A DNA stretch of 17,783 nt from Saccoglossus kowalevskii (taxonomy: Eukaryota > Hemichordata > Enteropneusta > Harrimaniidae): NCBI RefSeq assembly GCF_000003605.2, contig NW_003128370.1, positions 655,609 through 673,391 of the forward strand, written 5' to 3'. The notes under the pieces are model-generated. The model worked only from the letters and a program-made list of their open reading frames with translations. It was not told the DNA's origin and did not search any database. The translations under genes were made by a program, and so were the position numbers. Numbering within the stretch: position 1 is the stretch's first letter; each line of letters opens with the position of its first letter. Positions 9,001 through 16,650 of this stretch are shown piece by piece.

Positions 9001-12000
9001 ACGCCAGCCAATGGGACATCTTATAAAATTCATAGCAACATACAGTAATGTAAGTATAGTAATGTTTTCCCACTATTATCTGGATTGTTTAAATAGCACA
9101 TAATAGTTTTTTCACATTGAGAATCCTGGAAATTTCATCTGTGAAATTTTCTATGAGTGTGTTTTGGTATGTAAATTCGTTGTGAATGTTCCTTGCAAAA
9201 CTGAAATCAACCGTTGATTTTTTTTTTCTCAAGCATATTATTGTTAGTACATTCATTCAATTTTTAAACATTTCAACATTTCAGGATGTATAATAAATTA
9301 ACTAAAGGACTCCATGCTGTCTATTATTATAAATGGATAGGGATGTGGTGTAATAATGAGTAAAACGCAGTCAAGCCTGTTATTTAACAACCTTATCATG
9401 CAAACGGGTGTTATCCTTTATTCAGTAAATATACATACAGTTTTTGTTATGAAAAGCATAATATCATAATTTAATGAGCATTTACTGATACATAGGATGA
9501 TAGATAGTGATGCAATTTTACATACTATTCATGAATATTATGATAAAGCGGATTGTTTCAAGCGTTGATTCAAAAAGGCATCCTTTCATTGGTGATATTG
9601 AAATATTCTTATTACATTTCAGAAGTTTTGGAGAGAAAACGGTCAGTCTGGTGAAGTTGTATGTAGCTATGGTGACCCAGTATTAGCCCATGACAGTGGG
9701 CCATTATGTTTAGTTTATGATGCAACTAGTCCTAATGGTAACCCAGCACTTGTTGGCTTCCTTGGCAAATCAAGAGAATGGAGTAAAAGAAGTGTAAGTG
9801 ATACTAGTATTAGAACTGTGTACAAAGTCAACTTTTGAAACCTTTAATTTTTCAACTTTTTGGCAAAATTTTGATCAAGCTGAAAAAAAATAAGACATTT
9901 TAGATAAAGCGTGGTGGTCGTCGTGCAGTGGCGAATTTCATCTAATAAACAATGTATTTTACACGCGTTGTATACGTCGCTATGAATCGTCGCTATCGAA
10001 CAGGACGCGACACAACGATTGTCACCCCTTAAATGTAGAATGAAGTACCAATAATGTTTTATTTTACTGTAGTCAGAAGAACGAAAAAAAGCTGTCTTAG
10101 ATCACTTGATGCAGTTTTTTGGTGAGATGGCAGGGACTCCTATTGATTATGTAGAGAAGGTGAAGTATTACCATATTTCAGTTATGTAATCTATCACAGG
10201 TAAAATAATTTTAGCTGGATTTAATTTTCGTCTTTTTGGTGTTTCGTATGGAATTTATTTTCACTGATGTTGAATGTAAAATACAGGAAAAAAGGTATAT
10301 TCACTGGATTTTATTTTCACTGAATCATTCCTTCAGCAAAAATTAATTCCAAGCAAAAATACATTGTGGGCGTCAATAATTTCAACTTTGACTTTATAAC
10401 TTGAATTCTATTTATGGTAGGATTGGGGAGAAGAGCCATATAATGGTGGATGTCCTGTCAGCGTGATGGTTCCTGGTGCTATCACTTACTTTCACGAATC
10501 TCTTAGAAAACCATTTGACAGGTAAATACCTTGTATTCCCTGTATAAATTTGATACAAATGCTCACCATCTTTGTGATTATTTCATATTTCTTAAATATT
10601 TGTATTTTTATGAAACATATTGCTCATCTTAATACTGGTATGGGTGCTTGATTCTGTTACCATAGCTACATCATTTGTTTATGAATGCATATTGATGTTG
10701 TGCATTCACTTAGGCAACATCTATTATTATGATTGCCATGGTAATGTAGGGTTCATCAATGTGTGATATTCAGGCTCTACCCCAGTTTGGAGCTTCTCAT
10801 ACTCTCTGATCATTACAAAGGTAGCAATGTTTTACTTGCACAAAGCTGTTTCTGCTACAATCTGTTTTGCTCGCACCATTCTGTCGCTTGTATGCTATCA
10901 TTGCACCTCACTTTCATTGACAGGTTACATTGGGCGGGTACCGAGACAGCTACTCAGTGCATTGGATTCTTAAGTGGTGCTATACAGGCTGGTCAGCGTG
11001 CTGCAAACGAAGTATCAGCCAATCTGAATCTAGATGTTGAAGTAGCCATTGAAGCCCAGTAATGTGTGTAATTGCATTTTTAAGCTCTATTCTGAGTTTT
11101 ATGGAAATATTTTGGAATTAACTTTTAAACTGTATAGAATTACACAAAATTAACAAGCATCTGGACGGCTGAGATAGCTCCGCTGTTAGCAATGCACATT
11201 GCAATTAAAGAACAGAAGATATCATTAGAAAATGTGTATAGTATCAAAGCAACAGGACTTACTGTTTTCAACAAGAATTCAAAAATATCACTTTTCACCA
11301 AAAAATTAGATAATTGAAGATATCACCACGAAATTAACAAATCTGAAAGAGGTCCACATGAAGTACCTATATATGTAATATAAAAGCAATCAGACTTGCG
11401 GTTTTCAACAAGTCAAAATTATCACTTTTTACCAAAAATTAAAAAAATATTCACCAAAATTAGAGAATAAAAGATATCACAAAATGAACAAATCTGAGAG
11501 AGGTCCACATGTAGTACCTATATATGTAATATCAAAGCAATTGGACTTGCGGTTTTTAACAAGAAGTCAAAAATATCACTTTTTACCAAAAATGACAAAA
11601 ATATTCACCAAAATTAGAGAATTGAAGATATCATTACAAATAGAACAAATCTGAGAGAGGTCCACATGTAGTACCTATATATGTAATATCAAAGCAATTG
11701 GACTTGCGGTTTTTAACAAGAAGTCGAAAATATCACTTTTTACCAAAAATGACAAAAATATTCACCAAAATTAGAGAATTGAAGATGTCATCATGAAATG
11801 AACAAATCTGAGAGAGGTCTACCCAAGGTACATATACACTAAGTATCAAAGCATTCGGGCTTGTAGTTTTCAAGAAGAAGTTGAAAAAGTAAAACATTGA
11901 CACGGACGACTGACGCCGGACGCCGACGGACAATCACTCATATGATAAGCTCTGCTCGACAAAGTCAACAGCGGAGCTAAAAAGTGTGAAAGGTGATGTA

Positions 12001-13753
12001 TGCAATGTCATTCTTTCCAATGTAGTGGGAAATCATGACGCATCTGCTTGACTTTTCAATAAAATCAACACCTCTAAATGTATTAATTCATACAGGTTGT
12101 GATAGACACATTTTATCTTTTCCAGTATTAAATAGTATTTTAAGCCCTTTTGGTTGAGACATCAACAATAATAAAAAAAATAAACCAGCAATCAAATTTA
12201 GTAATATCATTTATAGAGCCCATATTAGAGGTCAAAGCACTCTGAATGTCAAAATAATAAATTTTTCACACATTTCTCAAAATTCAACCCATAAAGATTT
12301 TGTACAAACAAAGAAATTCTAGAAATACATAAAAATGTGAAGAAAATTGCACTAAAATTGTTACTGTGAAAATAATGGTATTCAAGTGATTAATATCAAA
12401 GCTGAGAATGTGATATCATGAAAAATGTATGTGCATGATTCACATGTACATCAGTATCTAAAATAATTTTGGAAAATCTGTTGATATTCTCTAAATATGT
12501 GGGGGGGGGGAATCTTTAAACATGAATCAGATTTTGAAAAATTGAATGAACTTCCAAATGGATACAATATATGCTCTAATAATATTTAAAAAAAATTCTG
12601 TATTTTGTTTAGATGCTTTTACAACTTTATGCGGAAAGAGTTATATTTGTACCCCCCATCCCTAACCCTACCCCTACCCTCCAGCACTCCCCATTTAATT
12701 GTACATGCCCCTCCTAAGGACATCTATAGTTATCTAGAGGGGGCATATACAAATGAATTGGGTAACTGGGAGTGAGTGTTAGGGTAAGGGATGGGCGTAC
12801 AAAAGGAACTCTTGCCCTTTATGCTTATTTGACATTATATTGACTACATATGCAAAGTTCCTATGAATATATTGTTCAACAAATTCAGTTTCAGTAATTG
12901 TAATTAATAACTTTTCTAGCTATGATGTATCAGAACATGAATGTGTATATATGAAAATCATATTTTATAATTTTTTTAATTTATTTCTACAATAAATTGT
13001 CCTATATATTTCATTACTGGTGTTTTATACATGGTTATTGTAAGATTCTCTGCTAAATATAAACTAGATTAAACAAGTTACCAATACTTGTTTGTGAAAT
13101 GGTTTAACTGTCAGTTATATACACACATTTAGCTGCAGTGCAGAATTGATGACACTTTATTTTAACATGTGACTGTTACTATAGTAACTCATGTTTAACC
13201 TGCTGACTGTTCGACATACTCAGCTATGCTATATACTCATTTAGCTGCAGTGCTGTAGTAACTCTCCATGTTTTCATAGAAAACTTTTTCTCAAATTTCC
13301 TACCTCCTCACCTACCGGTAGATTATAAATGGTCACCTCCTATGATAATTTCCAAAACAGTAAGTCATGCATCCTGTCAATTCTTGTATGTGGTGTACAT
13401 GTGTGTGTTAACAACTTTGATACATATTTGTCAATATCTGTTGAAATATTTGATGTTATTATTAAAATTATTGATGTGATGCATTTTTTACTAGAATTCA
13501 CTGGGCTGGGACCGAAACGGCTAGTATTGCTGTTGGATATCTCAGCGGAGCCGTTCAATCTGGGATACGTGCATGTGTGGAAGTTGTTTCCCATCTCCAA
13601 CCATCATTGGTAAAAGACACAGACAGAACAAAAATAACACCTTGTGGTTTTCAACACCAGTCTGCGGCTGAATCTAACTTCTTTAAATCAGTGGTAATTA
13701 ATATGTTAATAGGTCTCACCTTGGCAATGATTGTTTATTTCATTTACAACTAA
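4764..13753 (+). CDS. Flavin-containing amine oxidase, monoamine-oxidase family (5'-incomplete, alternative C-termini)
   Basis: Joined exons: 4764-4938, 5721-5835, 6305-6462, 6891-7071, 8949-9049, 9623-9793, 10073-10159, 10421-10521, then either 10924-11062 or 13495-13753. All boundaries are GT-AG and all phases agree, giving about 408 or 448 visible residues against about 520 in vertebrate MAO. Family members oxidise amines to imines/aldehydes with FAD and release hydrogen peroxide; vertebrate MAO sits on the outer mitochondrial membrane. Visible landmarks are a lysine in VVKIDF matching the active-site lysine of MAO, the NGGCP motif with the cysteine that covalently holds FAD in MAO, and HWAGTETA, the C-terminal flavin-binding motif. 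The N-terminal GxGxxG exon, roughly the first 65 residues, is absent. The substrate cannot be told from sequence. Confidence 0.9.
5721..5835 (+). CDS. Amine oxidase exon: substrate-domain helices
   Basis: Enters in phase 0 after TTATTCTAG and leaves in phase 1 before GTGAGA. It encodes 38 full codons from VERMRKVVPLDNPSKAKK to RQHLTSN, charged and helical, and corresponds to the variable substrate-binding domain helices of MAO-type oxidases. The intron before it (4939-5720) has no second gene. Confidence 0.85.
5836..6304 (+). other. Intron with AAT microsatellite
   Basis: Bounded by GTGAGA and TTTTTTTCAG. It holds an uninterrupted (TAA)n run at 5971-6004 and a smaller AATAATACTAATAATAAT tract near 6274-6292. 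Nothing coding. Confidence 0.75.
6305..6462 (+). CDS. Amine oxidase exon: central substrate-binding region
   Basis: Completes a split alanine codon and ends at AAG before GTGTGT, phase 0. It reads AREAINAAVRVMFGMECCEM followed by SVLYFLHYANSAGGLTALIE. In MAO relatives this region contains the helix leading to the SVLFFLxYxxxxGG segment near the substrate cavity, and both the LYFLHYANSAGG match and the length are as expected. Confidence 0.9.
6463..6890 (+). other. Intron with pentanucleotide minisatellite
   Basis: Donor GTGTGTGT and acceptor ATTTTTTCAG. Apart from the repeat described at 6617-6815 it is plain AT-rich sequence. Confidence 0.75.
6617..6815 (+). repeat. Pentanucleotide minisatellite based on CATCA/CATCG/CATCC
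   Basis: About 200 bases of five-base units (CACAT, CGCAT, CCCAT) run without other sequence: a nearly pure CACAT block (about 6641-6681), a mixed CGCAT block (6687-6722), a CCCAT block (6727-6762), then a duplicated longer unit containing GCTCACATTGCATCCCATCG. The third base of each unit changes in blocks, suggesting successive local expansions. It lies wholly within an oxidase intron. Confidence 0.9.
6891..7071 (+). CDS. Amine oxidase exon: GG-motif and second FAD-domain segment
   Basis: Enters in phase 0 after TTTTTTCAG and exits in phase 1 before GTAAGC. The 60 full codons start GGAQPLSEKLADKIGRENVW and run through LNEPVVQVNQ to AKRVIMSVPPNFV. The opening GG-xxx-LSEKLA and the closing VIMSVPP correspond to the MAO segments where the chain returns to the FAD-binding domain. 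Confidence 0.92.
7072..8948 (+). other. Large intron (1.9 kb) containing a transposase fossil
   Basis: Bounded by GTAAGC and CTTTTTCAG. The host exons on both sides join in phase 1 with no missing homology, so everything between is intron. The first 850 bases contain overlapping open frames on both strands at 7419-7636 with no recognisable domain. The second half carries the Tc1/mariner-like remnant. Confidence 0.8.
7932..8880 (+). pseudogene. Decayed Tc1/mariner-superfamily transposase
   Basis: An ATG at 7932 opens SELEENFAIVRKRYIA. A frameshift near 7980 leads to PGGVLANTSRKFTISEG (7981-8031), a helix-turn-helix of the paired-like type used by Tc1 transposases, then CGPPRKLNDGEVRCIRLL (8092-8145), matching their GRPRKL hinge. 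After a stop at 8173 and another frame change, EHIHVDDVSFSTITN follows (8174-8218). About 450 bases of unrelated sequence intervene. TRMTRPLLKRLSEANL and LQEIDPYQIIFID (8673-8786) then match the catalytic-core region, ending at an in-frame stop (8787) where a D-E pair is expected. Multiple stops and shifts make it non-functional. No clear terminal inverted repeats were found. Confidence 0.6.
8949..9049 (+). CDS. Amine oxidase exon carrying the active-site lysine
   Basis: Completes a split valine codon, then encodes KIDFCPSLPLDKRSLLQRQP and MGHLIKFIATYSN, phase 0 at the donor GTAAGT. The lysine of VVKIDF aligns with the conserved active-site lysine of MAO (position 296 in human MAO-B), which contacts the flavin through a water. 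MGHLIKFIATY matches the MAO segment LGSVIKCIVYY. Confidence 0.92.
9050..9622 (+). other. Intron without further features
   Basis: Bounded by GTAAGT and ATTTCAG. AT-rich; nothing coding or repetitive recognised beyond short homopolymers. Confidence 0.7.
9623..9793 (+). CDS. Amine oxidase exon: substrate-domain sheet
   Basis: 57 codons, phase 0 at both ends (acceptor TTTCAG, donor GTAAGT). It reads KFWRENGQSGEVVCSYGDPV followed by SGPLCLVYDATSPNGNPALV and GFLGKSREWSKRS. The order FWR ... YD.T.P.GN.AL.GF matches the MAO substrate domain (FWR ... DDTKPEGNYA.IMGF). Confidence 0.92.
9794..10072 (+). other. Intron with a CpG-containing patch
   Basis: Bounded by GTAAGT and TTTACTGTAG. The stretch 9910-10025 is unusually CpG-rich for this locus (GTCGTCGTGC, GTCGC...GCGAC near 9977-10010) and may be the remnant of a recent insertion; no family recognised. 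Confidence 0.55.
10073..10159 (+). CDS. Amine oxidase exon: helical linker
   Basis: 29 codons, phase 0 at both ends. It reads SEERKKAVLDHLMQFFGEMA then GTPIDYVEK. It corresponds to the MAO helix TKEERLKKLCELYAKVLG and the following strand that leads to the W-x-E-E motif of the next exon. Confidence 0.9.
10160..10420 (+). other. Intron with a possible diverged foldback-element relative
   Basis: Between 10195 and 10326 the sequence contains GGTAAAATAATTTTAGCTGG, then TTAATTTTCG, and later TTCACTGGATTTTATTTTCA. These resemble the terminal and internal motifs of the foldback element at 1456-1887 (TGTAAAATGACTAATTTTCA, CACTGGGTTTAAATT). The similarity is weak and judged by eye. Confidence 0.3.
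10421..10521 (+). CDS. Amine oxidase exon with the covalent-FAD cysteine motif
   Basis: Encodes DWGEEPYNGGCPVSVMVPGA and ITYFHESLRKPFD plus two bases of the split arginine codon (phase 2), donor GTAAAT. The cysteine in NGGCP aligns with the residue that forms the 8-alpha-thioether link to FAD in MAO (motif SGGCY). The tyrosine after that cysteine in vertebrate MAO, one of two aromatic-cage residues, is proline here. Both terminal exons are compatible with this phase-2 donor. Confidence 0.93.
10522..10923 (+). other. Intron with RFX-like palindromes
   Basis: Bounded by GTAAATACC and TTGACAG. It contains GTTACCATAGCTAC (10656-10669) and TTGCCATGGTAA (10733-10744), both close to the RFX X-box pattern. 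The open frame that runs in from 10763 is intronic until the acceptor at 10923. Confidence 0.5.
10924..11062 (+). CDS. Amine oxidase terminal exon A (no membrane anchor)
   Basis: The first base completes the split arginine, followed by LHWAGTETATQCIGFLSGAI, QAGQRAANEV and a 15-residue polar end, with TAA at 11060-11062. HWAGTETA and GFLSGAIQAGQRAA form the final FAD-binding strand and helix of MAO-type oxidases, so the catalytic fold is complete here. The MAO C-terminal transmembrane tail is absent. The second aromatic-cage position (tyrosine in MAO, motif SGY) is phenylalanine (IGF). No AATAAA is seen before the mobile element that starts about 90 bases downstream; the first afterwards is at 12058-12063. 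Confidence 0.92.
11153..11980 (-). mobile_element. Satellite-bearing DNA element (HINE/pearl-like), copy 2, inverted
   Basis: Same family as 2356-3595, in the opposite orientation. The - strand 5' terminus TAGCTCCGCTGT is at 11979-11968 with its hairpin partner near 11947-11955 (one mismatch), then the GTCCGTCGGCGTCC-like stretch, then about four tandem units of 153-156 bp (markers near 11344, 11497, 11653 and 11809), and finally ACAGCGGAGCTA (11186-11175) and GCTTGT (11158-11153). It sits about 90 bases after the stop of terminal exon A and before terminal exon B, so it lies in the 3'UTR of form A or in the intron of form B. Confidence 0.78.
11981..12637. other. Non-coding sequence between the two terminal exons
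   Basis: AT-rich. It contains AATAAA at 12058-12063, a candidate poly(A) signal for terminal exon A about 1 kb after its stop, and a run of ten G at 12501-12510. No coding exon recognised. Confidence 0.5.
12638..12811. mobile_element. Palindromic MITE-like element with telomere-like CCCTAA arms
   Basis: The left arm (12638-12718) and right arm (12732-12811) are imperfect reverse complements: GAGTT...TTTGTAC...CCATCCCTAACCCTA on the left matches TAGGGTAAGGGATGGGCGTAC...GAACTC on the right, and ATGCCCC.CCTAAGG matches CTAGAGGGGGCAT at the loop. The loop is about 13 bases. The arms are far richer in G/C than the flanks. The telomere-like CCCTAACCCTACCCCTACCC is part of the arm rather than a true telomeric array. 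No obvious target duplication was identified. Confidence 0.7.
12812..13494 (+). other. Sequence upstream of terminal exon B with direct repeat and RFX-like palindrome
   Basis: TTTAGCTGCAGTGC occurs at 13128-13141 and again at 13240-13253, each preceded by an ATATAC-like stretch. Between them lies GTTACTATAGTAAC (13175-13188), a perfect 14-bp palindrome fitting the RFX X-box pattern. AATAAA occurs at 12991-12996. The acceptor TTTTTTACTAG ends at 13494. Open frames on both strands around 13329-13613 overlap the true exon in other frames and are not genes. Confidence 0.5.
13495..13753 (+). CDS. Amine oxidase terminal exon B (with C-terminal membrane anchor)
   Basis: Acceptor TTACTAG; the first base A completes the same split arginine codon as exon A, then IHWAGTETASIAVGYLSGAV and QSGIRACVEVVSHLQPSLVK follow. 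Over the first 30 residues 19 are identical to exon A. A polar linker of about 35 residues then leads to VVINMLIGLTLAMIVYFIYN, a 20-residue hydrophobic helix ending at the stop (TAA 13751-13753). This layout matches the tail anchor of MAO-A/B. The aromatic-cage position is tyrosine (VGY), as in vertebrate MAO. It is either an alternative last exon of the same gene or the only surviving part of a tandem duplicate; no other duplicated exon is seen between the two. Confidence 0.9.
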
Positions 13754-14480
13754 TACAGAACAAAATTTTTGTTCAGAGAGCCCATTAATTTACATTTGTT
13801 TGCAGTAATAATGTAACTTCACTACATAGGATCACACTCCACATGGTATATTTTGTGAATCTCCGTAGTCAATAAGTGTGAAATAGAAACTTTTTGTTTT
13901 TAGGCTGAGAAAGAGGTTATGATCAAGTTACTATAGATCATTAATGAAAGTATTTGTGAAAAATATCCAATTGAAAATAATTGTATTATAAGGCTTTTGT
14001 AAATACATAACCATCAATATAAATACAAAACTTTTGTGACAAATATTACAATAAAAACAAAAGTTCTGCATAATCAAATCTGTGGTGGTGCTATAACATG
14101 AAAAGATGCATTCCAGTAACATTTATTCATAGAACCCTTTACGGTCTATAGCTTAAGACATGAAGTTGAATTGAATTAGTACTGCAAACCACTTCTGTAT
14201 ATATTAACACTGGTCTGTATTTACTGTGAATACATGTTTTGTTGGATTGAAATGTTAATAAACAAGGAACATTGGAAACAATTTTTTTTTTCATCTTTCA
14301 AATTAATAGTTCTGACTGACTTTTTCAATTTTTGTCAATTTGTAATTTTTGTCTTTAATCTTAGCTAGATTTAATATACAATGGTTAATTGGTGTAAAGC
14401 TGTTTTGATAATTTGTTAAACTTCTTAATGTTTATTCTTTAAAAGCTTTTAAATAATTGTATCAATAAAGATTTCTCATA
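13754..14480 (+). other. 3'UTR of terminal exon B with poly(A) signals
   Basis: No coding sequence. AATAAA hexamers stand at 14257-14262 (in TTAATAAACAAGG, followed by an A-rich then T-rich stretch) and 14464-14469. Either could define the transcript end; the first has a T-rich element about 20 bases downstream (14283-14291). Confidence 0.6.
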
Positions 14481-15806
14481 AAATAAAATCTACTGCAATA
14501 ATAGATATATTAGTTATGAAATTGTCATTTTGTTTAATTTTCTGTTTCCATAACAGCTTTTGTCACATAACACTATTACGGAAAAGTTGAAATTGTTTGT
14601 ATAGAACCTTTATTTGCCCCCAGGCATTTGGTGGTCCAATAGAGTATAGATTGCTGACATCCATTTTTATTCAAGATTCTCATTTGAACTTATTCATACT
14701 ATTTGATATCAGGTTTTGTTAGAAAACAATGTACATCCATACTGGATGCAAAGGCCTACAAATAAATTAATTAATAGTGGGTTTATTAGAAAGCCAGTGT
14801 TAATTAATTGTGATAATCAATTTGGTATCATTTATTCATACACAACAGATTGTCACATTCTGTGATACAATCCTGAAAGTAATCTGTATTTTTGTTAGAC
14901 TTTTCTGTACACACCCATTTCTTGGCAACCCTAATGGCTTCAAGGGTCTTACTTTTGATCCAACATGGAATTAGATGTCCAGATATGCTCCCAAAAATCT
15001 CATTAGGTTTTTTCCTTATTTGAAATTTTATTCACATATGCTAGACATTAATTTCTTTATTCATGTTTTCTCATTATTTTAAATCATCTGTAGCAATTTG
15101 TGTTTTCTAGTCCCAAGTTTTCAAATTGATAACCCCTTACTTGTTTTTAAGACTGGGTAATCCAATGCCATTTCCATTGCATGCTAGTAACAGGTGTTTG
15201 TATACAACATTACATTTGTTATTGCAAACCTTGTAAATGTCAACTAGGCTTCAAAAAAGTGTGGATTTACAGGAATAAATGAACAACTACATTAAATATA
15301 AAGTATTCATGTAATTTTTTTTATGACTATTTTGTTATCTCATTGTCATGTTAACACAGGACTTTAAATGACTAGCTTTGTTTTAAGTTATTGCACCCTT
15401 GCTGATGGATTCACTCGGACATGAACCACGTGGCATTAACTCATACCGACCAAGCATTAAAAGTTATATTATAGTATATAGGGTAAACACAAACTCACTT
15501 TTATACCTTGGCACATGGAGTAAAAACTCACTGAACAATCATTATACAAAAACAACACAACATATATGGCAGTTATTTCAATTTTATTGGCTAGCGATGT
15601 ATAAGTATAAGCTGTCATTTAAGAAATATGAACGTTCATACGTTACAGTCTTCATGTGATATGAGTTGTTGCATATAGCCAATGCTGGGATGGTATTGTC
15701 TATATCGGACATGCCCAAATATGGTGTGTTCTTGAGAATAGTGTGGACAATTCCATGCAGGCACAGCAGAGCAATTGAATACTATGAATAAAATAAAGTA
15801 AATCTG
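14481..15806. other. Intergenic sequence, no gene recognised
   Basis: AT-rich, with stops frequent in all frames. The open frame at 15399-15659 has no recognisable domain and no splice context that suggests an exon. Confidence 0.55.
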
Positions 15807-15945
15807 GTTGCCTACTGTAAGATGTAAAGCTGTATCTGATTGGCTACTGAAGCAGTTACTCTATATTGTAGAATGTAAAGCTGTTTCTGATTGGCTACTG
15901 AAGCAGATACTCTACATAGTAGAATGTAAACCTGTTTTTGATAAG
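15807..15945. repeat. 51-bp tandem repeat carrying NF-Y (CCAAT) motifs
   Basis: ATGTAAA starts at 15822, 15873 and 15924, an exact 51-base period. The unit reads ATGTAAAGCTGTNTCTGATT, GGCTACTGAAGCAG, then TACTCTA and TAGTAGA-like sequence; about 2.7 copies are present and the last is degenerate. Two units contain CTGATTGGCT (15836-15845, 15887-15896), whose reverse complement AGCCAATCAG is a perfect NF-Y site. Confidence 0.85.
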
Positions 15946-16560
15946 CAAATTCAAATCACTTCACTGAGTGGCAAGTACTAGTACATTTAAACTCTGCTGT
16001 CACTGGTCTAGCATATTTTTTTCCTTTTATAAAAACCTTCTGTTGAAAGATCCCTATAAAGAAAATACTTTTAAAGTGAAAAATTGACAAATTACCAATA
16101 CACCATATTACCATGGAAATGTAAAAAATAACTGCAAATAGTTTATTGTTAAAACCCAATACTATAATATATTATTAGTTAATATTTAGTAATTTGTTAC
16201 ACATAATAAAAGTGATAACACTAATATTCAGCAAAGCATAGATTCATACTACTGGTAGATAATAAAACTTACTCCACAAAAAGAACTACTTTTGTATGAA
16301 CCACAATTGTATATGATATGTAACCTTTTACACCGACTGTATAAATACAAACATGTACACAGTAAACAAGCAACATAAAGAGAAATGGTTTGGAATTAAA
16401 GTCAAATATAGTTGGCACAAGTTACTTCATACCGATGGAACAACTTAATTGCAATCTACTTTGTAATTGACTCATACCAACTATAGGAAGTAAAGTAAGA
16501 AAATAACACCGAATAAACGGCAAGGTAAATACTACGTCTAATTATAGTAAACACGTACTG
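15946..16560. other. Non-coding stretch, possible SINE body
   Basis: No gene seen on either strand; the - strand open frame at 15956-16159 has no recognisable family. If the tRNA-like head at 16567-16650 belongs to a SINE, its body would extend into this stretch on the - strand, but no known SINE core domain is evident. Confidence 0.4.
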
Positions 16561-16566
16561 TGTGCG

Positions 16567-16650
16567 TGACTCGAACCGGCGCTCGCGTACGGCACCTAAT
16601 CGCCTAGCTTCATGCCACTACACGTCTTCCCCTCGGCCACCGGGCATCCC
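16567..16650 (-). mobile_element. tRNA-derived SINE head (or degenerate tRNA pseudogene)
   Basis: On the - strand TGGCCGAGGGG (16639-16629) matches the RNA polymerase III A box (TGGCNNAGTGG), and GGTTCGAGTCA (16577-16567) matches the B box (GGTTCGANTCC). They are about 50 bases apart, as in a tRNA with a longer variable arm (Leu/Ser type). The T-stem pairs poorly (GCCGG against CACGC), so a functional tRNA is unlikely. The region is GC- and CpG-rich, unlike its surroundings, which suggests insertion. Confidence 0.6.

Noticed and set aside
12660-12680. Interstitial telomere repeat
   Set aside because: The CCCTAA-like run is short, imperfect and mirrored in the other arm of a palindrome, so it belongs to the MITE-like element.
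13329-13613. Open frames on both strands overlapping terminal exon B
   Set aside because: Both are shadows: the flavin motif HWAGTETA is in a different + frame that starts at the acceptor at 13494.
16567-16650. Functional tRNA gene
   Set aside because: The T-stem does not pair and no convincing acceptor stem was found, so a SINE head or pseudogene is more likely.
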